Assembly: GCA_052246295.1 (NCBI GenBank)
Contig: JBQQCO010000019.1
Reading direction: 5' to 3' (one strand)
Length of the DNA stretch: 64,000 nucleotides
Origin: Piscibacillus sp052246295
Lineage (GTDB): Bacteria > Bacillota > Bacilli > Bacillales > Alkalibacillaceae
A program made the position numbers and the translations under genes. The notes beneath the pieces were generated by a model. It ran no database searches. It worked only from the letters and a program-made list of their open reading frames with translations, and was not told the origin of the DNA. Positions 51,295-60,700 of the stretch are shown piece by piece. Numbering within the stretch: the stretch's first letter is position 1; each line of letters begins with the position of its first letter.

Positions 51295-51570
51295 ACGGAG
51301 CAGGGTTTTGGTGATAGGAACAGCGTGAATGTTGATAGAGAGTGCGGTTTTGTCGATAGGGACAGCGCGAATGTCGATAGAGTGTAGACTTTTATCGGTT
51401 GGGACAGCGCGAATGTCGATAGAGAGCGCGCATTTGTTGATTGAGACAGCGCCAATGTCGATAGAGAGCGTAGTTTTGTCGATAGGGACAGCGCGAATGT
51501 TGATAGAGAGCACGGTTTTGTCGATAGGGACAGCGCGAATGTCGATAGAGAGCGCGCTTTTATCAATTGG
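51295..51570. repeat. Tandem array D, 21-bp units alternating in a 42-bp period
   Basis: About thirteen units. Two alternating halves start GTCGATAGGGACAGCGCGAA and GTCGATAGAGAGCGCGGTTT; GTCGATAG recurs at 51352, 51373, 51415 and so on, always at multiples of 21. Open frames exist in several phases on both strands only because of the period. Sequence family shared with array E, 5 kb away. Confidence 0.92.
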
Positions 51571-51675
51571 ACACGTTCCGTCGTTGGTTGAGCCGTCACG
51601 ACTCACCAAAAAAGATTACAACATTATCGATAGAATAGGAAACCCCACTCACAAAAGTGAGCAGGGTAGGGGAGG

Positions 51676-52671
51676 TTAACTTCTGATTTCTTGTCGCATG
51701 AATATGGTGTAAGCAATTAAGAAACAAACCATACTCATAGCAAGTATTCCGATAAATTGTGGCCAAACAATCATTAAGCTTTCGTTAATCGCAAGTGGAC
51801 TTGGGATGGCGCCACTTGCTTGTTCCATCGTGACTGGGCCTAACGTTCTGAATCCTGGGTTTAATAAAACCATTGTAATTTCAGAAAACAAGTAGCTAGG
51901 TGATAGCCTCATGAACGAGGTTATTCTTTCCTGGTTATTGGCCTGTGCTTGTGTATCTTGGAAAAGCTGATCCGGCATACTTGCTGTTACGAGTATGTTA
52001 ACTAAAATTGAATAGAAAACGCTAAAAAATAGCCAAAATGCAATTCCCGATAGTGCAGATGTTGCTGCTTGTTTAAAAACTATTGAAAACAAGATTGATA
52101 GTGCGAGCCAAAATCCAATGTAAACGATAATCATAACCAGATACACGAATACTCGGATAAATTCATCAAACGTCGGTGGAATTCCCATAATTAAGATTCC
52201 TAGTGAGAAAATCAACGTTCCAAGAATCAAGACTAAATAAGAGATGACCGCGATACTTCCAGTAAACTTGGCTAAAATTAAGTAATCTCTTGGGATTGGT
52301 TGCGACATAATTCTTAAAAGTGTTTTATTGTTTTTCTCTGAATTGATGGCATCAAAGCCCATTGCGATTCCTAATAACGGCCCTAAAAAGCTCATAAAGG
52401 TGACGAATGGTGGTAGAGTTCCGTTTTCACCAGATATGGTAAAAATCTTTAAGTATAGATATAGCTCTTCACCTGCATCGAGGTTGCTTGCGGCCTCTCG
52501 GACCTGAGTCAGAGCAGCATATAATGAACCGATACATGTTAATAGGATAATGACCATTAAGATGTTAAAACGAATACTCTTCATATGGTCGCGGATTTCT
52601 TTTCCCACTAACACCCAAAAAGGGCTATTAATGAATTTTTCTAAAACTAGATTAACTTTCTCTCGATCCAA
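51676..52671 (-). CDS. ABC-2 type exporter permease
   Basis: 331 residues from TTG 52671, which has AAGGAGGTGA six to eight bases upstream; a GTG at 52680 touches that site. An N-terminal cytoplasmic helix, then six membrane spans, with a long extracytoplasmic loop; typical ABC2 NosY-like layout. Overlaps the ATPase gene by 20 bases. A weak hairpin (CCCCACTCAC / GTGAGCAGGG, 51639-51665) lies after its stop. Confidence 0.85.
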   Translation of the reverse strand: MDREKVNLVLEKFINSPFWVLVGKEIRDHMKSIRFNILMVIILLTCIGSLYAALTQVREAASNLDAGEELYLYLKIFTISGENGTLPPFVTFMSFLGPLLGIAMGFDAINSEKNNKTLLRIMSQPIPRDYLILAKFTGSIAVISYLVLILGTLIFSLGILIMGIPPTFDEFIRVFVYLVMIIVYIGFWLALSILFSIVFKQAATSALSGIAFWLFFSVFYSILVNILVTASMPDQLFQDTQAQANNQERITSFMRLSPSYLFSEITMVLLNPGFRTLGPVTMEQASGAIPSPLAINESLMIVWPQFIGILAMSMVCFLIAYTIFMRQEIRS

Positions 52672-53611
52672 GGTCGTCACCTCCTTGGAAATATTGCTGG
52701 TAAATATCGTCTAACCCGAACGATAAAGGACGGAAGCTGATTAAATTAAATCCACCGTCTTTAATGAGTGAGGTTGCTAATTGACCCTCATCTTTTTGGT
52801 TAGTTGTAACGTGTATTGCTTGGTCGTAAACAGTTGTTTTTATAGTTGGATTATAGGAATGGATAAACTCTTCAGCTTGTTCAGCAGGTTCCTTTACCAC
52901 AATTTCATATTGAAATGAATGTCTATCTAGTAACTGATGTTGGAGGTCTTCAATCGTGCCTTCCGCTAGCAACTCTCCTTTTACAAAAATTCCAACACGA
53001 TCACAAATTTGTTGAACGTGATGGAGATGGTGTGATGAAAGAAGAATTGTAATCCCTTTTTCTACACTTAACTCCTTAATCATTTGTAAAAATTCTTGAA
53101 TCCCTTTAGGATCAATTCCTAGTGTTGGTTCATCCATAATAATAATCGAAGGTTCTTTAATTAACGTATCAGCTAAACCTAGTCGTTGCTTCATTCCTCG
53201 AGAGTATTTGCCTGCTTTTTTGTACATAGCATGTGTTAGACCTACTTGATCTAGCAGCTGTTTAGCTTTTTCTTTGGCTTCTGATGTTGAAAAACCATTT
53301 AATTTTGCGGTCAAAATAAGGTTCTCTATACCTGATAGATCCTCGTAAACACCAACATGGTCAGGTAAAAACCCCACCTTTTCCTTAATAGCAATTGGTT
53401 GCTTTGTTGGTGAAATGCCTTCGATAAATAACTCACCATCAGTTGGCTCGGTTAATCCAAGTAGCATAAAAATAGTGGTTGATTTTCCTGCACCATTTGG
53501 GCCCAGTAATCCATAAATTTCACCTTTATTAATGGACAAATTTAACCTGTTAACGGCTGTTACCTCTTTGTACTTTTTGACAATATTAGTTAGTTCAATC
53601 ACATGACTCAT
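52652..53611 (-). CDS. ABC transporter ATPase
   Basis: 319 residues, ATG 53611 behind GGAGGAGG. Walker A GLLGPNGAGKSTT, signature YSRGMKQRLG, Walker B IIIMDEPTLGIDP and switch His in LLSSHHLHH. C-terminal extension of about 90 residues as in NosF/NatA-like exporters. Works with the permease encoded downstream. Confidence 0.9.
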   Translation of the reverse strand: MSHVIELTNIVKKYKEVTAVNRLNLSINKGEIYGLLGPNGAGKSTTIFMLLGLTEPTDGELFIEGISPTKQPIAIKEKVGFLPDHVGVYEDLSGIENLILTAKLNGFSTSEAKEKAKQLLDQVGLTHAMYKKAGKYSRGMKQRLGLADTLIKEPSIIIMDEPTLGIDPKGIQEFLQMIKELSVEKGITILLSSHHLHHVQQICDRVGIFVKGELLAEGTIEDLQHQLLDRHSFQYEIVVKEPAEQAEEFIHSYNPTIKTTVYDQAIHVTTNQKDEGQLATSLIKDGGFNLISFRPLSFGLDDIYQQYFQGGDDLGSRES

Positions 53612-53614
53612 GGC

Positions 53615-54772
53615 CTACCTCCTCCCATATTTGCGGATGAGGAAGAATAGACTTGCCACAACTCCTATGATTAATAAAACACCAATCCATCCCCATAGCA
53701 TCGATGTCTTCACACTCATTCTAAATTGAGCCTCACTTGAAGCTTCATCTGCGCTTGCAGATAATGTCATGACATAATCACCAGCAAGGGCTTGATCACT
53801 TGCTTTGACCGTTGCTTTAAGTTTTTTGGATTCACCCGCTTTTAATTCGTTCACTTCAGGCTCAGAAAATTCTACCTCCCATTTAGATGGTGCGTTGCTA
53901 GATAATGCAATGTTAGACAAATCGGACGTACCTGTATTTTCAATAACTAAGTCTAAAGTTGTTTCATCACCAGCTTGAATGTCACCGCTTAATCTACCAT
54001 CAGATGTTGTTAAATTTAGATCATAAGACCCTGTAATGACCGATTCTAGTAATACTTCAGATGTTGTTTGCCCAGATTCCGCAACAACTGGAATCTCATA
54101 CGTTCCTTTTTTAACGTTTTCAGCAGGATTGATCTCGACTTCTACTTTTTTTGAATCACGAGATTCTACTGTCACACTCGTTACATTGTTTCCATCAGCT
54201 TTAAAAGTAGATTGCCAGCCATTGGGGACTTGGGCTGACAATGCGTAGGTTTGTTCTTGGGCTGTTCTGTTAGACAATTCTAGCGAATACGTAAAAGTTG
54301 CTTTAGAGTCCCCTTCCATGTTTGGTTGGTCTACCGTTAAATCTGTTTGAAAGGTTCCTTCTTCTGAAATGGTGACTGTGATTGGCAGCGTCGTCGTCGT
54401 ACCATTGTTTGAAGTGGCTACAACATCAAAGCTATAATCCCCTTTTTCTATTTGTAATGGTACTTCAAGGTCTACCGTAAAATTTTCTGAGCTATTAGGT
54501 GCTACGGCAAGTTCGCTGACCGTTTTAGACCCTGATGAAAGTTGATAAGACCACTCTTTAGGTAAATCCTCCACGCTAAGTTTTAATCGCTGAACTTCAG
54601 ACGAATCGTTCATGATTTCTATATCATAGGTAAGCGATTCGCCAGGTGTCACAGTTGTACCGGTATAAGGTGTGAAAAGCGTAATTCCTCCTGCTGCACC
54701 AATAGACAAAGGGGAAATCACCCCAATCATAAGTGCACTAATGATGGTTAAGGATAACAATTTCTTTATCAT
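53615..54772 (-). CDS. Membrane-anchored NEW3-domain protein
   Basis: 385 residues, ATG 54772 behind AGGGGG. Signal peptide (1-27), three tandem beta domains of roughly 105 residues with the NEW3 pattern (VTPGESLTYDIEIMND, GDYSFDVVATSNNG; GDETTLDLVIENTGTSDLSN), and a C-terminal membrane anchor LWGWIGVLLIIGVVASLFF followed by RKYGRR. First gene of the transcript, three bases before the ATPase gene. Probably an extracellular part of the exporter or a partner in cell-envelope maintenance. Confidence 0.82.
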   Translation of the reverse strand: MIKKLLSLTIISALMIGVISPLSIGAAGGITLFTPYTGTTVTPGESLTYDIEIMNDSSEVQRLKLSVEDLPKEWSYQLSSGSKTVSELAVAPNSSENFTVDLEVPLQIEKGDYSFDVVATSNNGTTTTLPITVTISEEGTFQTDLTVDQPNMEGDSKATFTYSLELSNRTAQEQTYALSAQVPNGWQSTFKADGNNVTSVTVESRDSKKVEVEINPAENVKKGTYEIPVVAESGQTTSEVLLESVITGSYDLNLTTSDGRLSGDIQAGDETTLDLVIENTGTSDLSNIALSSNAPSKWEVEFSEPEVNELKAGESKKLKATVKASDQALAGDYVMTLSASADEASSEAQFRMSVKTSMLWGWIGVLLIIGVVASLFFLIRKYGRR

Positions 54773-54883
54773 GTTCTAAATTCCCCCTAAATATTTTTTA
54801 CTCATAAGTGATACGCACTTGAGACATTATTGGATTTATATTTTTTAAAAAAAGTTTTGTCGAGAAGTAGTACTTAATTTTTC

Positions 54884-54911
54884 TTGACAGATTCTAAACT
54901 CCTCATAAAAA
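54884..54911 (+). promoter_or_regulatory. Candidate promoter of the sigma/anti-sigma operon
   Basis: Consensus TTGACA at 54884-54889, 16 bases, TAAAAA. The -10 box is poor, so initiation may need help or another sigma. Confidence 0.4.
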
Positions 54912-54945
54912 TAATAGATAAACAGGTTAAAAAGGGAGGGCGTGG

Positions 54946-55521
54946 ATGATGTGGGAGACCGATGAGTCATTGATCAGAGGAATGGCACAACAGTCCAGTC
55001 AAGCTTTTCATTTGTTTTATGAAAAATATATCGATTATGTCTATCGCATTGTCATTGGCATTGTAAAAGACCATGAACAAGCGCTGGATTTATGCCAAGA
55101 ATTATTCTTAGAGTATTACAGTAAAGCTCATACATATAGCGAAGAAAGAGGTAGTGTTAAGGCGTGGATTGCTGTAAGGGCGAGGAGTCGATCTTTAGAC
55201 TATCTACGAAAGCAAAAGCGGGAGACTGAATATGTTCAAGGGATGTCAGGAGCAACTGATCAATCACCACAAGACATATATTTGAAAAAAGAAGAACGTA
55301 TTAGTTTGATAGAATTTTTGTTTAAATTACCTGCTAAACAGCGAAATGCGATTGTCGATCATTATGTTAATGAGTTATCGCATTCTGAGATTGCCAGTAA
55401 GGTAGATAAGCCCCTAGGTACTGTGAAATCGTCTATTAGATACGGGATTCGAAAGCTAAGAGATTTTTATATTCGAGAAGAAAAGCGAGGTGAATCTAAT
55501 GAAAACCAACCATCTAACTGA
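54946..55521 (+). CDS. ECF-type RNA polymerase sigma factor
   Basis: 191 residues, RBS AAAGGGAGGG. Region 2: FHLFYEKYIDYVYRIVIGI to GSVKAWIAVRARSRSLDYLRK; region 4: LPAKQRNAIVDHYVNELSHSEIASKV and LGTVKSSIRYGIRKL. The 23-base overlap with the anti-sigma gene is typical. Divergent from the NEW3/ABC exporter, which may be a target. Confidence 0.9.
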   Translation: MMWETDESLIRGMAQQSSQAFHLFYEKYIDYVYRIVIGIVKDHEQALDLCQELFLEYYSKAHTYSEERGSVKAWIAVRARSRSLDYLRKQKRETEYVQGMSGATDQSPQDIYLKKEERISLIEFLFKLPAKQRNAIVDHYVNELSHSEIASKVDKPLGTVKSSIRYGIRKLRDFYIREEKRGESNENQPSN

Positions 55522-56182
55522 TGAACAACTAGTTGATTGGATCGAAGGTGAAATAGACGATGACACATTTATTTGGTCGCATTTAAATCAATGTGAAAAG
55601 TGTTATCACAATTATCGTAACTGGAAAAAACTTCTGCAATCTGGTAAGTCATTAAATGAAGTGGACAGAAAGAGTGTTTGGAAAGGGATCCAAGAAAAGA
55701 AGCAGGCAAATGAGTATCAGAAGAATAAACGTAAGAAGTATTTGGTCTCAGCCGGGTGGATTGCCTCGTGTTTTATATTTTTAGTCGTTGGCTATGTATT
55801 GGGGCAAGGGCAACCCTCGAATTATGTATCAACGACTGTAAATGAAGATCAGCTAGATACGTTTATGAATGAACCTGTCCGACATTATGACATGATTCAT
55901 AGCGAAGGTGGAGAGCGTCAAGGTGTTGCCTGGTATAATCCACTTAACCGACAAATGATTTTGTATTTGGATGATCCAAGATATTTGGACGGTGAAACAA
56001 AAGAAGTGCATATCGAAACGGCCGAACGCGTGATTCAAGTACAACCTAATCATTTACAGGACGGAAAAATGCAGTTTTACTTAAGCGATCGGGAATTGCA
56101 AGGAATCATGCAGTTAATTGTAGGTCATGACGATCATGAACAAACCTATCATTTTCAGATGATGACAAAGAATGTGGATTAG
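55499..56182 (+). CDS. Membrane anti-sigma factor with zinc-binding domain
   Basis: 227 residues from ATG 55499 behind AGCGAGGTGA. N-terminal ZAS motif His28-x3-Cys32-x2-Cys35, membrane span at about 81-103, then an extracytoplasmic domain of about 120 residues (ending HDDHEQTYHFQMMTKNVD) resembling the RskA-type sensor part. Holds the ECF sigma at the membrane until an envelope signal releases it. Confidence 0.87.
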   Translation: MKTNHLTDEQLVDWIEGEIDDDTFIWSHLNQCEKCYHNYRNWKKLLQSGKSLNEVDRKSVWKGIQEKKQANEYQKNKRKKYLVSAGWIASCFIFLVVGYVLGQGQPSNYVSTTVNEDQLDTFMNEPVRHYDMIHSEGGERQGVAWYNPLNRQMILYLDDPRYLDGETKEVHIETAERVIQVQPNHLQDGKMQFYLSDRELQGIMQLIVGHDDHEQTYHFQMMTKNVD

Positions 56183-56204
56183 ACATAACTCTAAAAATGA
56201 GTGA

Positions 56205-56565
56205 TTATGTCGATATGAGATGTAGTTTTGCCGATTGGGAAGGCGCAAATGTTGATATGGAGCCTGGTTTTGTCGATAGGGACAGCACGAATGTCGATAG
56301 AGAGCGCGGTTTTGTCGATAGAGAGCGTGCTTTCATCGATTGGGAAGGTGCGAATGTCGATAGAGAGTGTGCTTTTGTCGATAGGGACAGCGCAAATGTC
56401 GATAGAGAGCGCGCTTTTGTCGATTGGGAAGGCGCAAATGTTGATATGGAGCCTGGTTTTGTCGATAGGGACAGCGCGAATGTGGATAGAGAGCGCGCTT
56501 TTGTCGATAAGGACAGCGCAAATGTCGATAGAGAGCGTGCTTTCATCGATTGAGATAGTGCTTTC
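56205..56565. repeat. Tandem array E, 21-bp units, same family as array D
   Basis: About seventeen units: GTCGATAG at 56272, 56293, 56314 and onward in steps of 21. Half-units GTCGATAGGGACAGCGCGAA and GTCGATAGAGAGCGCGCTTT are nearly the same as in array D; variants with TTGATATGGAGCCTGG recur about 190 bases apart (56250 and 56438), showing a larger duplicated block. Reads in long open frames on both strands; no gene is supported. Confidence 0.92.
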
Positions 56566-56590
56566 TAATATATGAACCTTTGAATAGCAA

Positions 56591-56620
56591 TCCCCCCTCA
56601 CACATATAGTGAGGGGGGAA
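56591..56620. terminator. Hairpin after gltC, possible terminator
   Basis: CCCCCCTCAC / GTGAGGGGGG arms around seven bases, just past the gltC stop. There is no T-run, so it may act as an RNA end stabiliser. Confidence 0.5.
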
Positions 56621-56630
56621 ATGCTTCATA

Positions 56631-57536
56631 TCAATACCCAAACTGATTCAATTTATTATAGTAAGTTTCGAGAAAATCGAAGAACACTTTTTCAGATGGG
56701 GCGAGAGAACGGTTGGTTGGTAGAACGATCCCGACCGTTCGTGTCACGTCTGGCTCCACAATTTCGACTGCCTTTGTGTCTCGCATTGGCATGTCTGTTA
56801 GAGTAATTTCAGGTAAAACACTTACTCCAAGGCCAGCTGATACCAACCCTTTGATTGTATCAACGTCCTCACCCTCAAACGCAATCCTTGGTTGAAACCC
56901 TACTTGTGAACAAGCTTTCATGACAATGTCCCGAATGATATAACCTTGCCTAAACAAGACGAACTGTTCATGACGTAGTTGGTCGAGTCTTAAATAAGGC
57001 TCATTGACAAGTTCGTGCTGTTTGGATAAGAGTGCCATCATTTTTTCTGTGAAAAAGATATGCCCATCGAGTTGCGGATCACTCGAGGGTACAGGTGACA
57101 CAAACGCGATGTCGATATGACCTTGAACGACGGCCTCGGATAGCTCTTTGACTGTTCCCTGCTGTAGTTGAAATCCGATTTGCGGATGTTCTTTTCTAAA
57201 TGCTGAGATCACATTTGGTAATGTTTTTGCTGCTAAGCTTGTTGGGAAACCAAGGCGTATGGTACCAGACTCTGGATTTAAGTACTCGTAGATTTCTCGT
57301 TCAGCTTTGTCCAATTCGTTCATCACACTTTTCACCCGTTCAAGAAAAATTTCCCCAACAGGTGTCAGTCGAATGCGACGACTTCCTCGAATGAACAGTT
57401 TTACCCCTAATTCATCTTCTAAGTTAGCGATTTGTCGACTCACTGCTGATTGAGCCACATGTAATTCGGCTGCAGCTTCACTGACGTGTTCTAATTCTGC
57501 TACTTTAATGAAGTATTTAATTTGTCTAAGTTCCAT
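56631..57536 (-). CDS. gltC: LysR-type activator of glutamate synthase, GltC
   Basis: 301 residues. N-terminal HTH MELRQIKYFIKVAELEHVSE then AAAELHVAQSAVSRQIANLE is close to B. subtilis GltC; LysR substrate domain follows (IRLGFPTSLAAKTLP, GLVSAGLGVSVLPE). Divergent from gltA across 257 bases that hold a LysR-type dyad. GltC activates gltAB in response to the 2-oxoglutarate/glutamate ratio. Confidence 0.9.
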   Translation of the reverse strand: MELRQIKYFIKVAELEHVSEAAAELHVAQSAVSRQIANLEDELGVKLFIRGSRRIRLTPVGEIFLERVKSVMNELDKAEREIYEYLNPESGTIRLGFPTSLAAKTLPNVISAFRKEHPQIGFQLQQGTVKELSEAVVQGHIDIAFVSPVPSSDPQLDGHIFFTEKMMALLSKQHELVNEPYLRLDQLRHEQFVLFRQGYIIRDIVMKACSQVGFQPRIAFEGEDVDTIKGLVSAGLGVSVLPEITLTDMPMRDTKAVEIVEPDVTRTVGIVLPTNRSLAPSEKVFFDFLETYYNKLNQFGY

Positions 57537-57560
57537 TATATCAACCCTTGTAAGCGCTAT

Positions 57561-57575
57561 ATCTCAAAATGAGAT
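57561..57575. promoter_or_regulatory. GltC-type box
   Basis: Perfect dyad ATCTCA-N3-TGAGAT of the LysR T-N11-A class, 25 bases upstream of the gltC start and in the gltC-gltA divergent region, as in Bacillus Box I. Confidence 0.65.
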
Positions 57576-57690
57576 TAATTTTATCGAATATATATATTGA
57601 TAGCATAACAGAAAAATTATACGATTAGAATAGCTATTTTTCGCATTTTTATAACTTTTTTAACAGTTCTTAATCCGCAGCAGTTCCTCT

Positions 57691-57717
57691 AAATTTCTCA
57701 ATAACCGCTTGAGATTT
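57691..57717. promoter_or_regulatory. Second dyad or hairpin in the gltA leader
   Basis: TCTCA (57696) and TGAGA (57710) with flanking AAAT / ATTT, followed by CCAAATTTTTT. Could be a second regulator site or an RNA hairpin ahead of gltA. Confidence 0.35.
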
Positions 57718-57793
57718 CCAAATTTTTTATAACCCAACAATCTCGCCAGATAAGAGGTTTGATATAGCATCAAAATGAAAGGATGGATGATGT

Positions 57794-60700
57794 ATGATAC
57801 GAACAGGATTGCCACAAAAACAAGGTTTATACGATCCAAAACATGAAAGTGACGCGTGTGGAATTGGTTTTGTTGCTAATATAAACAATGAAAAATCACA
57901 CAAAATGATTGAGGATGCAATCACGATTCTTTGTCGTTTAGAACACCGAGGCGGACGTGGGTCTGATCCGAGTACAGGTGACGGTGCAGGAATTATGATG
58001 CAAATTCCTGATGAATTATATCGTAAGAAGTGGAATGAATTATTGCCTCAGCCAGGCGATTATGCGGTTGGGATGCTTTTCTTACCACAGCAGGAAAGTT
58101 TAAGGGAAAAAGCAGAAGAAATTGTAAATCAGGTTATTAAAGAGGAGAATCATGACTTAATCGGTTGGCGGACGGTTCCAGTCGATCAGTCCATGTTATC
58201 TGATACGGCCAAATCGACGATGCCTTATATTAAGCAAGTTTTTATTAAAAAACCTGAAACGACGTATTCAACTGAAAAATTCAATCAGTCGTTATATCTA
58301 ATCCGTCGCATTATTGAACGTCGAATTGCTTCGATGGATGAGTTTAAGCAAGGACCATTTTACTTTGCGAGCTTATCACCAGATATTGTGGTTTATAAAG
58401 GGATGTTAGTCCCAGAACAGATGGACGAATTTTATTTAGACTTAAAAGATCCAATAGCCAAAACAGCTTTTGGTATGGTGCACTCTCGTTATAGTACAAA
58501 CACATTCCCATCTTGGGAGCGTGCTCACCCGAACCGTATGGTCATGCACAACGGTGAGATTAACACAATCACAGGTAACGTGAACTGGATGAAAGCGCGT
58601 GAGACGGCTGCGATTTCAACAGTTTATGGTGAACGTCATAAGGACCTTTTACCAATTATTGATGAAACATCCAGTGACTCTGGTATGTTGGACCAAGCAT
58701 TTGAGTATTTAGTGATGAATGGTCGTTCGATGTCGCAAACAGCAATGATGATGGTTCCAGAGGCTTGGGATTTAAACGAACAGATGAAAGACCCAGAGCG
58801 TGCTTGCTTTGAGTATTTAAGTACGATTATGGAGCCGTGGGATGGGCCGACTGCTATTGCGTATACAAATGGTAAACAAATTGGTGCATCACTAGACCGT
58901 AACGGATTACGCCCAGCACGTTATTACATTACAGAAGATGACCGCATCATTTTATCTTCTGAAGTTGGAGTTGTAGATGTTGAACCAGAAAAGGTCGTTC
59001 AAAAAGGCCGCCTCGCTCCAGGTGAGATGATTTATGTTGATTTAGAAGAACATGATGTTTTATTTAATGAAGATATTAAGCGTAGTATCGCAACGAAATT
59101 ACCGTATCGTGAGTGGTTAAATGACTCACTTATTCAGCTAAAAGGGTCAATTGATCATGATTCAAGTGAAGAAGTAGATGAAGATACATTGCTTAAGTTC
59201 CAGTTGGCGAATGGATATACGAAAGAAGAAACGATGAAAAACATTCTGCCGATGGTGACCGAACAAAAAGATCCAATTGGGTCGATGGGTAATGACACAC
59301 CATTAGCCGTTTTATCTGAGCAGCCGCAGTTGTTGTTTAACTACTTTAAACAGTTGTTCGCCCAGGTGACGAACCCACCAATCGATGCGATTCGTGAAAA
59401 AGGTGTAACGTCGACAACGTCCTACTTAGGGCCGAGACATAATTTCTTAGATGATGGGCCTGAGCATTGTCGTCGCATTCGTCTTTACACACCAATTTTG
59501 AAAAAGCAAGAGTTCGATGCAGTCATTCATAACAGCCGAAGTGACTTCCGTTTTGAACGTTTTTCAATCACATATCCAGTTTCGCGTGGGAAACATGGAC
59601 TAGAATCTACACTAGAATCGTTATTTACACAAGTTGAAACGGCGATTAATCAAGGTGTATCAATGATTGTATTAACGGATTTAGATACATCTGAAGACCA
59701 AGTTGCGATTCCATCCCTGCTTGCGACAAGTGGATTACATCACTATTTAGTTAGAAAAGGGCTAAGAACCAAAGCAAGTATAATTTTAGAAACGGCAGAG
59801 GCACGCGATGTTCATCAATTCTCTGTATTAATTGGGTTCGGAGCGGACATGATTTATCCTTATTTAGCTTATCGTACGATTGAAAAGCTTGTGGATGATC
59901 AGTTTGTTGAAAACTTCTCTTATGAGCAGGCAATTGAACGTTACCGTGAAGCTGCGACGTCTGGCATTGTCAAAGTCATGTCTAAGATGGGGATCTCAAC
60001 GATTCAAAGTTATCGTGGTGCTCAAACCTTTGAAGCTATTGGTATTGACGAAGAAGTTATGGAGAAGTATTTCTATGGCTCGACTTCTAAAATTGGCGGT
60101 ATAAACCTAGAGACGATTGCAGAAGAATCTCTGAAGCGTCATGAACTAGCTTATAAGAGTCACCGTAAAACGTTGCCTTCTGGTGGGGATATGCAATGGC
60201 GTCATGACGGTGAGTATCACTCGTTTAACCCTAGAACCATTCACACGCTGCAACACGCAGCACGTATGAACAGCAAAACGTTGTATGATAAGTTTTCTAA
60301 CTTAGTAGAAAGCGAGAAGGTCACGTATTTACGCGACTTACTAGATTTTAATTTTGACGAATCAAAATCGATTCCACTAGATGAAGTGGAGCCGGTTGAA
60401 GCAATTTTTAAACGATTTAAAACAGGCGCGATGTCGTATGGTGCGTTAAGCCAAGAGGCACATGAGACATTGGCGATTGCCATGAACCGTATTGGCGGTA
60501 AAAGTAACAGCGGTGAAGGTGGAGAAGACCCAGACCGTTTTACACCGGATGAAAATGGAGACTTCAGACGTAGTGCGATTAAACAGGTGGCTTCAGGCCG
60601 TTTCGGTGTGACGAGTTACTATTTAACGAATGCCGATGAAGTACAGATTAAGATGGCACAGGGGGCTAAACCAGGTGAAGGTGGTCACTTACCAGGTAAA

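Noticed and set aside
51295..51570. CRISPR array
   Set aside because: Units are contiguous with no unique spacers, the period is 21/42 bp, and no cas genes are present. The same holds for arrays A and E.
51229..51679. Repeat-rich open frames in array D
   Set aside because: Same reason as for array A; frames run through tandem DNA repeats on both strands.
56191..56601. Repeat-rich open frames in array E
   Set aside because: Same reason; no start signals, and both strands read equally well.
57661..57793. T-box or other amino-acid riboswitch before gltA
   Set aside because: No specifier loop, AGGGTGGNACCGCG or other T-box block found; only a small dyad.
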